Shown: positions 1 through 10,798 of the stretch, piece after piece | How positions within the stretch are numbered: the stretch's first letter is position 1 | Layout: the number at the start of each line of letters is the position of its first letter | Source: Heterobasidion occidentale | Lineage: Eukaryota; Basidiomycota; Agaricomycetes; Russulales; Bondarzewiaceae | Length of the DNA stretch: 64,000 nt | Direction: 5' to 3' | NCBI GenBank assembly: GCA_039111635.1 | Contig: JBCAQO010000008.1 | Location: forward strand, 1,364,001 to 1,428,000 | Notes under the pieces: generated by a model | Told to the model about the DNA's origin: nothing | Database searches by the model: none | Seen by the model: only the letters and a program-made list of their open reading frames with translations | Program-made: the position numbers and the translations under genes

Positions 1-334
1 GGGTGAGATTAAAGCACCCGAACAGTTTTGGGACTGCACCGAACACCGACCAAACATTCGGTCAGATGAGTCAGGTCAGGGAGTCGATCGGTGACGAGAG
101 GGTAGTGTCACAATTGACAACTATGCGCTTCAAGATTCACACGGGACTCTGACAATATACAAAGACGGACGAGGGTACAAGCGAGGAGACGAGTACGAAC
201 GCGAACGAGGCCGAACGACGAGGAGGACGAGTTTGCGAAAGTTGGCGTAGATGATTTCAATGTTTGAGACCAGTGCAAATGAGCTCTGAACTGTGGGGTG
301 CGAAAGCTGGTTTATTCCAGAGTTGCATGTAGGT

Positions 335-344
335 TTTTATAGTA
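335..344 (-). promoter_or_regulatory. TATA-like box, minus strand, of a worn repeat
   Basis: On the minus strand this reads TACTATAAAA. It is followed 33 nt downstream by ACCAGCTTT (plus 303-311). The same pair of words in the same order and at nearly the same spacing occurs on the plus strand at 2876-2885 and 2911-2919. Two copies in inverted orientation suggest degenerate LTR or terminal-repeat promoters. No start site can be fixed from sequence. Confidence 0.3.
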
Positions 345-2875
345 AACAGAGCCCCTAAGTAAAATGTCGAACGAGAAATGAGAGTAAATGTCGAACGGGC
401 GCCAAGCACTAGCGCACAGAGAAGATAAGAAGGTAGGTGAGATGTCCATATGGGTTCCGAAGGTGATAAGGTAAAAGTTAATCAGTGATGGCGAAATCCC
501 AACCATTTGGTATCCGTTGTCCGAGCGTAGGTAGCAGGAACAGGCGTTGGAGAACCAATGAAAATAAAGAAGAAGTAACATACAACAAGGGTGGCCAAGT
601 AATGGTGCAAGATCGCATTTGACCGACCATGCGGAAGTCGGGAAGATAAGCGATAAGGACCGACCAACTCGCTGAGCACATTGGCCAAAACGGACTACTG
701 GCCCCGATCTCGTAAACACCTATCGTAACACTCCTGTGCGGTCATGGTAAGTACGTGAAGCATGGGTGAACTGACCCAAGTGCTGCCGAACGTCCTTTGG
801 TGGCTTGCGGTTGGGTGGGTATGGACCGACCGTGTTTGGTGCGAGTTGGCGTCTTCGGTACTCGTCTAGCGCTGTTCGGTATCTCCCCAAAGCTTCCCGA
901 ATACCTCCCTCGGACCCTAGCGTGGGTGCATGCTCATCAACGTACTCATTTACTTCTGTTCTTTGGCATGAGCTATATCTCTGCACCGCATTCACACTAC
1001 AATTTTCTGTCCATGCGACGCTGTACAGCACACCCAGCTTGTCGACACCATCTGCCAACACGTCCGTTTTCCATCTTGCTAGATACGGGTCCCGGTATAG
1101 TTCAGCCCAATCCTAGGTAATGGCATTCAAACATTGCGAATGCCTCCTCCAACGACCCTACAGTGACACGTGCATGGTGAGTGAGTTCACAATCATCACG
1201 TAAGTGACCGCTATGCAGACTGCCACGCCCTGAAGCAAGCGGAAGACGAGCGCATGGCGTGACACGTTGAAGTGCGAGAGGAGCACGAGGAGGACACAGG
1301 ACCAATCCACATACCTCTGAGGGAATCATTGATGGTGCCGATGAATTCAAGCACGGTGGGTACAACAGGTCAGGACGTCTTCGCAAATTTGAGAGAACCA
1401 GCTCATTAGCATGCATATCAACAGAGAAAAAGAGATCTGTAGTCAAAAACTTACTTGACATGCTTTCCAGGCTCTAATTCAAGTTCCCAATTGTAAAAGG
1501 AATGGTGGAGGAGGTTTCTACAAGTCATTGTCGTATCTCAAGAGTGAGGAGGGTTCGTCTGTGCATGGGGCACAGCGCTCGCTTCTGAGTCATTGTCGGA
1601 TGCATATATGCTGTCTCGTGCGTAATGTTCTTGGAGTAAACCTGTTGTAAGGTCAGACTATGGATCACGGCATCTACTGAGACGCATCTCGAGTGGAAAA
1701 AAAAACTCGCGAGCACTTGTGGATGCGATCCTGGTATCCTCGTCATATCTCTCCACCGTGTCTGTTTGTGGTGGATTACCTGTGTCTTCACGTGCCGGCT
1801 TCTCAGGTATTGTTCTTGTCCCTGTGGTCAAAAGGACTTTGTTCCTGGAGATTGTTCATTGATGATCGAGGTGTCGATTGATAGTGCAATGTTGCTGGCG
1901 GAGAGGCGGAGCATACGGTACTGTTCACATAGGAGCTCCTCAAGAGAGGTTCTGCTCGTTTGAATCCAGAGGATATGTGTGAAACAATAAAGGGAAAAAA
2001 GGGTTATTGCAAAGTATAGCGTTACATGCAAGGGGATGGTGACAAAGGGAGGATGAATTGAACAAATTTTGGCCAGTCCGACAATGCGCACACACCAGGT
2101 GACCGAAGAAGTGGATGAGTCATCCCCAATCGATTGGGGGATATTTGGAGCATATTCCCTGCTAGGGATAATTGTGATATATTTGTGGTATATTCGCTAT
2201 ATACTGGGATTATCCCCTGGGAAATTTGGGGGCAATGTGCGGTGATGAGCATGGGTGCGCTCTAGACACCAATACCCCACTTTTCGCAGCTTTTCAGTAT
2301 TCTTTGACCGTTTGGCATACTTAGGACCGACCGATCCCAATCCGTTCGGCGCTCTCAGCTATTTGTCAGGTGCCAACTTTGCATTTAGACCTCCGCACAG
2401 TCGTTCGGAGCTGTTCACAGTCATCCTATGCATCTATCAGCACTCCCAGCATTAGGGGCTTCCTGCAGACTGTCGCGGCCGATCGCCGATTAGTTCGGTA
2501 CGCTTCACATTGTCGGCACATTCGGTCGGCTTTGGTGTCCCGAATCGGAGGCGGCCGAACACTTTGTTGACTCGGAACAGATCTGTCTTTCTATCTCTTA
2601 TCGTCCTTATGCCTTCTGTTGACCTATCCTTCGTTATCTTTGAAGCTCCCATGTTTCTGATTGGTTTACTTACTTATCATTTGATCCTTATCTCCAGGCC
2701 CATGTGCACTCACCTTGGCAATCTCTCCACTTATTTAGACTTTAGAGCTATTGCTTCTTATCTTCTATTGTTCGCATCATCACTCCTTTATCTTCTTTAC
2801 CTAGACAGCTCTTGGCATGCATTTCCTATTACTCTATGCCTCTGCCAATCTCCCTATCTTATACCTGTTCGGACT

Positions 2876-2885
2876 TACTATAAAA
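2876..2885 (+). promoter_or_regulatory. TATA-like box, plus strand, of a worn repeat
   Basis: TACTATAAAA on the plus strand, followed by ACCAGCTTT 35 nt later. It mirrors the block at 335-344 on the other strand. The upstream context (TGTTCGGACT) fits the TTCGG-rich character of both ends of the 1-3300 interval. Confidence 0.3.
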
Positions 2886-3159
2886 GGGCACCTATGGCCT
2901 CACAATACACCAGCTTTGGCTCCCCTCTCGTTCCGATTCCATTCGTGCACTTGAGTCCTTGAGTCCTTGAGTCTTCGCCTTCCAATCCTTGTTCGCATTT
3001 TGCCCCTTTGTTTGTGTTGTTGTGTTCGATTGCAGCCCTCTGTCAGAGCCCTCGTCGTCTTGCTCTCTTCCTCTCATCTAGTTTGTCATCCTCTGCCAGT
3101 GTCCAGTGTGGCCTCGCACCCATTCCCTCCCCTTTGTGTCCCAATCAAATCCCAATCAA

Positions 3160-3271
3160 ACACCAACCGACTGACCAACCAACCAACTGACCAACCAACC
3201 AACTGACCAACCAACCAACTGACCAACCAACCAACTGACTGGCCAACCAACCAACCGACTGACCGACCGAA
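3160..3271. repeat. 16-bp tandem repeat (CTGACCAACCAACCAA)
   Basis: About six head-to-tail copies of a 16-bp unit, CTGACCAACCAACCAA, form a minisatellite. The last copies drift to CTGGCCAACCAACCAA and CCGACTGACCGACCGA. It is preceded by a direct repeat of CCCAATCAAA at 3139-3160. Any reading frame through it gives only Thr/Asn/Gln/Pro repeats, so I do not call it coding. Confidence 0.85.
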
Positions 3272-3904
3272 TATTTCGATTTTGGAGTTGTTTGTTCAGT
3301 CCACATCACGTTCGAACAGCCCCACTCCCTGCCGATTGTGTCAGCGTTACTTTGATTGCAGCTATGCTCCGAACACTTTCAGTACGCTCCCTTGTTGGTT
3401 GTTGCACAGCTGACAGTTCCTTGCACACTAGAACCAGCTCCTGCTTACCTGCGCTTGTAGGGGTGTTTCTTGGGTGTGTTTCGCACTCAGAGGCATTGCT
3501 AGCATATCAGCGGTGTCCTTGACACACAACTGGTGCATCGCTCAGCAACTTCGTCGGATGTTCGCTCGTTCCCTTCTGTCTCTTCTCTCTCAGAGCAACG
3601 CAGTGGTACTCATCTGGAAGGCTTGCCGCTCTAGGTGTGGAAGCAATGCGGAACTGGGTGGACGTGCTGATGAACAGCGATCAGGGGCTTTGGCTGCAAG
3701 ATAAAGGCTATCCGAGTACTGGACTCGAGCACAACAAGGCGATAGTGCGACCACCCGAGCAAAGCCAACGCGCTTGCCAAACCATGACCTCTGGCCAACA
3801 TCTGGACCACAAAGTCATAGCAGCTGCGTGCCGAGGCAGCGTAACTCTGGCAGCTCCGCAGGGGGACAATATGCAGTGTCAAGTTTATAAATTGGTGCAT
3901 CAAG

Positions 3905-4066
3905 TCCCTACTGCTCATTCACTCCACCACAAGTCTCCTGGCGTTGAAGTCAGGGTAGCCTGGAACTAGGGCTCAGCGTCAAGGGTGACACTATGTGCTT
4001 GTAAACCAGTGCGTCCTCAGTCAACTCCCTACTGTTTGCTCACTCCGCCGCAAGCCTCGTGTTGTA
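3905..4066. repeat. Two diverged direct copies of a ~40-bp segment
   Basis: The block starting CCCTACTGCTCATTCACTCC near 3906 recurs in diverged form near 4027 as CCCTACTGTTTGCTCACTCC. Both continue with a C(A/G)CAAG(T/C)CTC string. The spacing is about 120 bp. It is a short local duplication with no coding sign. Confidence 0.5.
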
Positions 4067-4846
4067 TACGTCAAGCGAGATTGTTAGGTGGGGATATCCC
4101 TGACACATATGGCTCTTGTTCGACATGGGCTTCGGTGTCCCGATTCGCATCCCTGGGCTCTTATGGGGTGACTAGCCCGGTGGCTACGTTTATGCCAGCA
4201 CAGCGTGCTCATGCGTCGTGTCTGTTTCTGTCTCGACATCTGCGGGTCACATGTCACAGTGAGTTTCCAGTCTCTAGAGTTCCGCTGTGTGTTTAGATGG
4301 CAAGGCCTCGTTCAATAGTATCATTTAGTATTCTCTTGTCTACCCCATGATTAGTTGAAGTACTTGTAATGTTTGAATAGTGTGTTGCCCACAATGTTGA
4401 CTCGTTGAGCGTCTCTCATCAGCACAATGATTGATGTTTGTGATGCTGCCCGGCTCGATGTGAACGAGAAGAGTGATTAACTTGATAAGACTGTGTGGTT
4501 GTAACTACTGCCTCACTTGTTGTCAAATACTATAACTTCGCCCAGCCTTCACCTCGCCTTCAACAAGTAGGACCGTTGTGGGAAGGAAGTTTCATTATTA
4601 TCACTATTAGGATCTGAAATATGATACATACTGCACAAAGACGACCTGGATTCTCCAAAGCACAGTTGCTGCTCAAAGTCTTAACATCTGATGCATGTGC
4701 TGAACACGCTCAAGATGTATCTCACTCGTGTTCAAGCAAAGAGTATATACGCATCGACGCACGTTCTCCGAATCTCGCAATCATATACAGCTTTTTGCTA
4801 GTCTGAGCGCCTGTCATAGTCCATTCAGAATGAGAATCTAAATCTA

Positions 4847-5503
4847 TTATGTTGCCTCTGACTGTGCAAACATTTCACACAAGAATATTGCTAATGATAA
4901 CTTGACATTGTGCCGTGGAAAATCATGGATCGCCATTGCATCACTGCATCTAAAGGTTACAGATGAAGGTGGTTTCAAGACTACGATTAGTACTGCTGGC
5001 AAGAGGGAGTGAGGAGCAAACGGACCTGTGACCTGCCGTACCCGCATCGTTTCCACCTCAGACGTCCGCGTCTCAAGCTTGCCGCATAGCTCCATGAGTT
5101 CATTATGTAACTGTACCGCCTGCTGCCGCATGCGCTGGTGCTCTGGTCGGCTTTCCTCATGTGCGCTGTCTCCAACCCACGGTGCCGTGTGCTCCTGCCT
5201 CAGTGCATAGACATGTGATCCCACAATACCAAGAGGCTGATCTGTGTGCTCAACGCTCAGCAACTTGTTCACAGATACATCGCTGTCTCTTCGCAGAGGG
5301 AGGACCAAGGACTTACCATATACATCTGAGTATCCATCAGGGTACTTGCCAGTCTCCTTCTCTTTGCTCGCGCCTAGGCCCACAGTAACATACAGCGCAG
5401 CCTTGCTGCTGAGCAACAAGCTGGAATCAGCTCTGCCCTCTGAAGCTTGACAGATTGACCTGCAGAATGATATGCAAGTCACTGTAAGGTAAGCACACAC
5501 CAC
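4847..5503 (-). CDS. Hypothetical ORF, possibly a gene fragment with introns
   Basis: A 218-codon open frame, the longest in the first 7 kb. I do not recognise its family. The middle (residues about 95-155) is hydrophilic with a heptad-like run around MRQQAVQLHNELMEL, a possible coiled coil. A GTAAGT donor inside the frame near 5320 and a CACAG acceptor near 5245 would remove about 70 nt, so the real product, if any, may be spliced. The ends have no supporting features. It could equally be a decayed transposase or host fragment. Confidence 0.25.
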   Translation of the reverse strand: MVCAYLTVTCISFCRSICQASEGRADSSLLLSSKAALYVTVGLGASKEKETGKYPDGYSDVYGKSLVLPLRRDSDVSVNKLLSVEHTDQPLGIVGSHVYALRQEHTAPWVGDSAHEESRPEHQRMRQQAVQLHNELMELCGKLETRTSEVETMRVRQVTGPFAPHSLLPAVLIVVLKPPSSVTFRCSDAMAIHDFPRHNVKLSLAIFLCEMFAQSEAT

Positions 5504-5527
5504 TTATCAGTCGTCTCCATCTCCCCG

Positions 5528-6190
5528 GACCCCCGCCTCGTTTAGACGAGCGTGGGCCTCATGCCCCAGCTGACCATTGACTCCACCTAGCTCGTATAAC
5601 TCAAGCACAGACTGATCTCATTCATGCTGTCAACTACTGCCGTCCCTTCCACCTCTCGACCACCACCTCTCCCGCCCATCTCGTACAAGAGACTTCGGGC
5701 GTGGTTCGTTCTCTCCCCGCTGACATTAACACCACTAAATCCCAGTGCCCGCACTCGCATGGGACGAGCATGGGCTCTTTTTGCGCTACATTCACCTCAT
5801 TTTTGCCAGCCTCATATAAGATTAGCATGTGCCCATCGCACCCTACTGATAAACATCTGTCTCGCCCCACCAACCAACTATCACTACCCGCACGCCTCAT
5901 ACCAGACGAGGGCGGGCTTGTCTCTCTGCCACCAGCCATTATTTTCCGCCTCTCTTTGCGTCTCATCGCCGTCAGGAACTCGCCAACCCGCCTCTACACG
6001 ACAAGCATAGGCGCACCTTGTCCTCATCCTCCGCCTTGTATAAATCTAGCGTGGGTTCGACTTATCACTGTTATCAAACACCCGTCTCATGTCTCGCTGC
6101 CTCCACCCACCATTGTGCCTTGCCCTTGCCGGCAACCACCTCCCGTGCCTCGTACAAGCCGAGCACAGGCACAACTTGTCCTCGCCCCAC
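5528..6190. repeat. Degenerate interspersed repeat, consensus CGCCTCGTACAAGACGAGCG
   Basis: At least six variants of a 25-30 nt phrase occur about 50-100 nt apart, near 5535, 5680, 5818, 5898, 5990, 6032 and 6146. The common core is CCTCGTACAAGACGAGCGTG followed by GGC and often CTTGTCC. The DNA between copies is C/T-rich and poorly conserved. It looks like an old, heavily mutated minisatellite rather than coding sequence. The overlapping ORFs on both strands follow from the C/T bias. Confidence 0.55.
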
Positions 6191-6290
6191 CTTCACTGTT
6201 CCTCTCTCCTCCCCACTATCATTGACTACTTGCTTGACAGGGCCAACCTGCTTCCCCCATTGACCCTGCCCAACTCATTCAACACGAATG

Positions 6291-7106
6291 CGGCTTGAAT
6301 TGTCTCCGCCATTGATTTGGCCTGCTGCCACTTCTTTTGTACGAGACATGTGGCCTGTATTGCGCTCCATGCCCTGTTCAATTGCGTGTGACCCATTCTC
6401 GTGCAACACAAGAGCAGCCTCGTACACCTCGTCGATGCGTGTAGCCACGTCAATTGACATGCGTACCACATTGACGAGGAAGAAGCGGGACTGCTGCATA
6501 CCGTGTGATTTATGTAGATCGCACAAATTTGTATCTCAGTACAAGTGTTTTACTGCTCTAACATTGTCACTAGTTTACTATTTATTTTTGAATTAAACTC
6601 AATGAGTAAGGTCTGAGTCTGTCTAAGTTCAGAATACTTGGCAGAGGCGACAGAAGCCCTCAGAGCCCTCAGAGAAAGAACAGACCTCCCAGACAAGGAG
6701 ACGTAAGAGAGAATAGAGATAGATAGATGAAGTCTCAATAGAATCAATGGTTGCATAGAGGATTTGATAACAGAGAGCATAGGACAATGGGCAACAGGCA
6801 AAAGACAAACCCCGATCACATAGAAAGTAACCTATATCAAACCACTAGATATTCCTTCCTCGTGGTGGCACCCGACAGCAGAATGGCCACCAATGTGACT
6901 ATGAAGAGGAGCGGTGGTGGAAACAGTCATAGCCGCCATACCCACATTCTGTGGCATAGCAGCGGACTTGGTGAGATCGGCAGGCTTCCCAACAACAGAC
7001 TGTATGAAAATAGCAGGGGCTTTACAGCAATGGCGAGACTAGGAGATAGATTAGCAAATTGTGTATACAGTAGCAGGAGGCCAACTGAACGTACAATGAA
7101 GATGGT
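6291..7106. other. No gene recognised; short simple repeats
   Basis: This interval holds small repeats only: AGCCCTCAG twice near 6655-6672 and a GATA run near 6716-6729. No frame shows domain-like composition, and I see no RNA gene. Confidence 0.4.
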
Positions 7107-7361
7107 TTGTATCTGTACATGGTGAGCTTCATCGAACACTGTGAGCGGAACTTCCTGCTGGAATTGAAGAGTGATATTGCATGCTGTCTGGGCTCCGCCA
7201 ACAGTGGGAGCCTGAGATGGAACAGGGGCCTGCGGCTCAGCCTCGCCTATATCAACAGCGGGAAGCTGAGGTGTGCCAATGGCCTAGCCTACACACCCTC
7301 CTTCACCAGTCAATGTACCCATCGACGAGGGTAGGACGAGCGAACTGGGGTTGAACGACAT
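7107..7361 (-). pseudogene. Relic ORF of unknown type, interrupted by a stop
   Basis: On the minus strand an ATG at 7361 opens a frame beginning MSFNPSSLVLPSSMGTLTG. It meets an in-frame TAG after about 25 codons, then continues with a Pro/Ala-rich stretch (IGTPQLPAVDIGEAEPQAP) and ends near QTACNITLQFQQEV. The composition is protein-like and it continues smoothly past the stop, which suggests a decayed coding region. It lies just outside the element A LTR. I do not recognise the family. Confidence 0.3.
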
Positions 7362-7517
7362 TGCTGAGCAGATGAGCACACAAGACAATGTTAGCAAACA
7401 TGGAGGTAAGGGCAGGGGATTTCCATACATAGTAGAATACTCTCCAAGGGAGGACCATGATAGCGCAGAGTCAGGTCAGATTTTATACATATGACGTGGG
7501 ATTAAGAAGGCTCTTAA

Positions 7518-8117
7518 TGTTAAGAACTGCTCGTTCAGTAACTCAAGAGTAACAGGTTCTTCCCTAGGTCGCACAACAGAATGAGGGGTGGACAAAGTCT
7601 CGACTGTATCAGGCAATGATACAGGAGGGAAAAATGATTGTTTTGTATTTGAAGATACGAAAGGACAAAAGGTCGGTATGCGAAGATACCGAGGAACGAA
7701 GAGAATAGACTGAAGATCCTCAGCCTATTCTATAGGCCTTATATACTGTATAGGGTATAGGGTAAGAGTCCGTATGCTTCTCTGGGTATCCATCCTAGGA
7801 GAGCTATGGTTGCCGTCTCTCTCAGCTGGTGCCTACTCTTGTACTTCTCCAGTCGCACCAATCCATCCTGGTGCGACGAGGTGCTTACTCATAAGCCCTA
7901 AGCCCATGTCATGTGAATGCCTATCTTATCAATCCGATGTACACATGATCCTCTCATATATCCTCTACCGATGTCTTGAAGAACCATTGGTCCAGTTGGC
8001 TCCTAAGGACATGCTGAATACCTTGATGTACGCTCCATAGTGGAGCCGCCTAACATGTGATGCTTGAACCATCGGATAGACCGACCCTGAAGGGTCCCAA
8101 TCAGTCAAGTCATAACA
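7518..8117 (-). repeat. Element A 3' LTR
   Basis: 600 bp bounded by TGTTA...TAACA. It shares its whole length with the LTRs of element C and with the partial LTR at 63693. On the minus strand it carries a TATATAAGG box followed by the putative transcript start AGTCTATTCT (plus agaatagact). It is directly followed on the right by a C-rich tract, the complement of the polypurine tract, which fixes the element as minus-strand. Confidence 0.85.
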
Positions 8118-9382
8118 TTACCCCCATTCTAGGTCCCAACTCCTGAGGGGACTACTCGCCTTCGCAAGCTTCATTGTCATTCCACGTACAATTGCTTTCT
8201 GGTTGTCCAATAAAGATCGGGATGTGTCTTCCCGATATGACTTTGTTTTCTGGGGCGAAGACCGACTTACGTTATTTACAATGCCTAGGAGTTTTCCATC
8301 TCCATTGAGCTGTTTGATTTGAAGTCCTGCGGTATCGCCACAATACCGTGTTTCTCCCCGGTGTTCTTCCTTCACCGTTACGGTTTGTTGCGAGTATGCT
8401 CCTAGAGTCAATAGGCAGCTGCTGGAACCAGGCCTTCCTGGTACTTTTGATAAGCCAGTTCCGTCTGGCGACAATGCAGAAAGGTGTCACGTGCAAATGA
8501 TTATGTGATGAAATAGAAACACGTCTGTGGATGGGTGTGTGTCGTTCTTCTTCAGAATGCCGAAGGCCATGCTTCAGTATTTCCAGGATAGATCTTCATC
8601 TCTGTGATCTCCGGTATCGAGGGGGACTCCAGGTGTGTGGGTTGATCGCTTTATCAAGGCTTAGGCCCACCAACCTATCGAGAATATACTTTTCTCAACT
8701 TGTCTTGAGTCCGGCAAGACCCCTTTGAAGATCCCTAACTCTGTTAGCCCCATACGGTGGCCCGTCCTGGTTAGAGATTGAGTGTTCGTCCAGAGTTTGT
8801 TTGTCACATGGGAGCGAGCATGCAGCCGCGCTCCACGTATTGAACACGAGGTAAGGATTTTGAAGAATAGACTTTGAACCCCATGGTCTCTTGAATAAAC
8901 CATGGTATCCACCTTGACGGTAATTATTGTGGGGTCAGTGTAAGGTATGTCCTGGTAGTTTAGCATTGTGCCGGACGTCCGTAGTTTTGTGTCTTTGCAG
9001 ACGTCCGCTAGTTTATCCTTAAGTCTTCGCAGACTGAGGCTAGTTTATCCATAAGTTGTTGCGGACTGCCCTGCTAGTTTAAGCTAAGGTCGTTGCGGAC
9101 CTATCCATCTCCCAACGTAGGAGTACCTGTAAACAAGATAGCAGGTGTTTCTGCGTGCCGGAACATCCATTGGTGATGCGCATAGGGCCATAGACCAGTT
9201 CCTCCTTCTTGACAGGGTTCCCATTGAGGCCAGATGGTGATGGTTTATACTATATCAAACCAGATAACTTATAGAGAGGTGTCCAAAATAGGCTTATAAG
9301 GTGGACACCTATTTTGACACAACTCACATGGCCCTGTAGACAAAGGGCAGCTCAGTTTTAACGTCATGAAGGACAGTCATAG
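8118..9382 (-). other. Element A 3' non-coding interior, left part
   Basis: Homologous to 9971-11220 of element C. Frames of 65-118 codons occur but are not shared as intact frames by the two copies, and substitutions show no codon pattern. I therefore treat it as non-coding and structured. From about 8955 it contains copies of the TAGTTTA...GCGGAC motif described for the C array. Element C inserted at its right end, inside one motif copy. Confidence 0.6.
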
Positions 9383-9970
9383 TGTTACGAACTGCTCGTT
9401 CGATAACCCAAGAGTAACAGGTTCTTCCCTAGGTCGCACGATGGACTGAGTGGCGGGCGAAGTCTCGACTGTACCAGGCAACGATACAGGAGGGAATAAT
9501 GATTGGCTCTAAGTTACACAGTGTGGGGACTGTGTAGAAACGAAGAGAATAGACTGAAGATCCTCAGCCTATTCTATGGGCCTTATATACTGTATGGGGT
9601 ATAGGGTAAGAGTCCGTGTGCTTCTCCAGATTCCCATCCTAGGAGAGCTGTGGTCACCGTCTCTCTCAGCCGGTGCCTACTCTTGTACTTCTCCAGTCGC
9701 ACCAATCCATCCTGGTGCGACGAGGTGCTTACCCATAAGCCCGAAGCCCATGGCATGTGAATGCCTCTCTTATCACTGTGTGAACTCTGTGAGCCTCGTG
9801 TCCCTCTCATATAGCTTCTACCGATGTCTTGAAGAACCATCGGTCTTGTCGGCTCCTAAGGACATGCCGAATACCTTGATGTACGCTCCGTAGTGGAGCC
9901 GCCTAGCATGTGATGCTTGATCCATCGGATAGACCGGCCGCGAAGGGCCCCGATCGGTCAAGTCATAACA
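9383..9970 (-). repeat. Element C 3' LTR
   Basis: 588 bp, TGTTA...TAACA. It differs from C's own 5' LTR (29285-29617, 30453-30509 and 31343-31550 joined) by about a dozen substitutions. Several are CG in this copy and TG in the 5' copy. Next to it at 9971-9984 is the complement of the polypurine tract (TTACCCCCTTTCTA). Confidence 0.9.
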
Positions 9971-10798
9971 TTACCCCCTTTCTAGGTCCCAACTCCTGAG
10001 GGGACTACTCGCTTGAGCTTCATCGTCATTCCACGTACAATTGCTTTCTGGTCGTCAAAATAGATTGGGATGTGTCTTCCCAATATGGCTGCGTTTTCTG
10101 GGGTGAAGACCGACCTACGTCGTTTACAACGCCTAGGAGTTTTCCGTCTCCGTTGAGCTGTTTGATCCAGGCTCCGGCAATATTGCCACAATATTGCGTT
10201 GCCCTCGGTGTTCTTCCTTCACCGTACATTTTGTGTGAGTACACTCCTAGAGTCAATAGGCAGCTGCTCGACCAGGACTCCCTGGTAGGTTTGATAAGCC
10301 AGTTTCTTCTGGCGACGATGCAGAAAGGTGTCGTGCGAATGATTATGAGATGAAATAGAAACTCGTCTATGGATGGGTGTGTGTCGTTCTTCTTCAAGGT
10401 ACCAAAGGCCATGCTTCAGTGTTTCCAGGATAGATCTTCATCTCCTTGATCTCCGGTATCGAGGGGGACTCCAGGTGTGTGGGTTGATCGCTTTACTAAG
10501 GCTTAGGCCCACCAACCTATCAAGAATAGACATTTTCTTGACTTGTTTTGAGTCCGGCAAGACCCCTTTGAAGATCCCTAACTCTGTCAGCCCCATACAG
10601 TGGCCCGTCCTGGTTAGAGATTGAGTGTTCGTCCAGAGTTTGTTTTTCACAAGGGAGCGAGCATGTAGCAGCGCTCCGCATATTGAACACGAGGTAAGGA
10701 CCTTGAAGAATAGACTTTGAACCCCATGGTCTCTTGAATAGACCATGGTATCCACCTTGACGGTAATTATTGCGGGGTCAGCGTAAGGTATGTCCTGG
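9971..10798 (-). other. Element C 3' non-coding block before the LTR
   Basis: It aligns with 8118-8955 of element A. It contains hairpins such as CCATGGTCT...AGACCATGG at 10724-10748 (9-bp stem, 7-nt loop). ORFs of 70-128 codons occur on both strands but are not preserved between the A and C copies. I assign no protein. It lies between the hairpin array and the polypurine tract and is probably part of a long 3' untranslated region. Confidence 0.5.

Larger units (their letters stand above)
1..3159. other. Gene-poor stretch, no supported gene
   Basis: I see no ORF here with a recognisable domain or a convincing intron-exon structure. The sequence is rich in TTCGG/CCGAA words near both ends (1-900 and 2280-2600). 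It carries two promoter-like blocks in opposite orientation (near 335 and 2876), which may be the worn ends of an old transposon. A short run at 2951-2976 repeats CTTGAGTC three times. The ORFs of 60-150 residues in this interval overlap each other on both strands and look like chance frames. Confidence 0.5.

Noticed and set aside
3292..3522. ORFs around 3.0-3.7 kb as a gene
   Set aside because: Several overlapping frames of equal length, no splice pattern or family similarity.
8118..8474. ORFs in the 3' block of elements A and C (8118-8966, 9982-10755) as proteins
   Set aside because: Frames are not kept between the two copies and substitutions show no codon bias.
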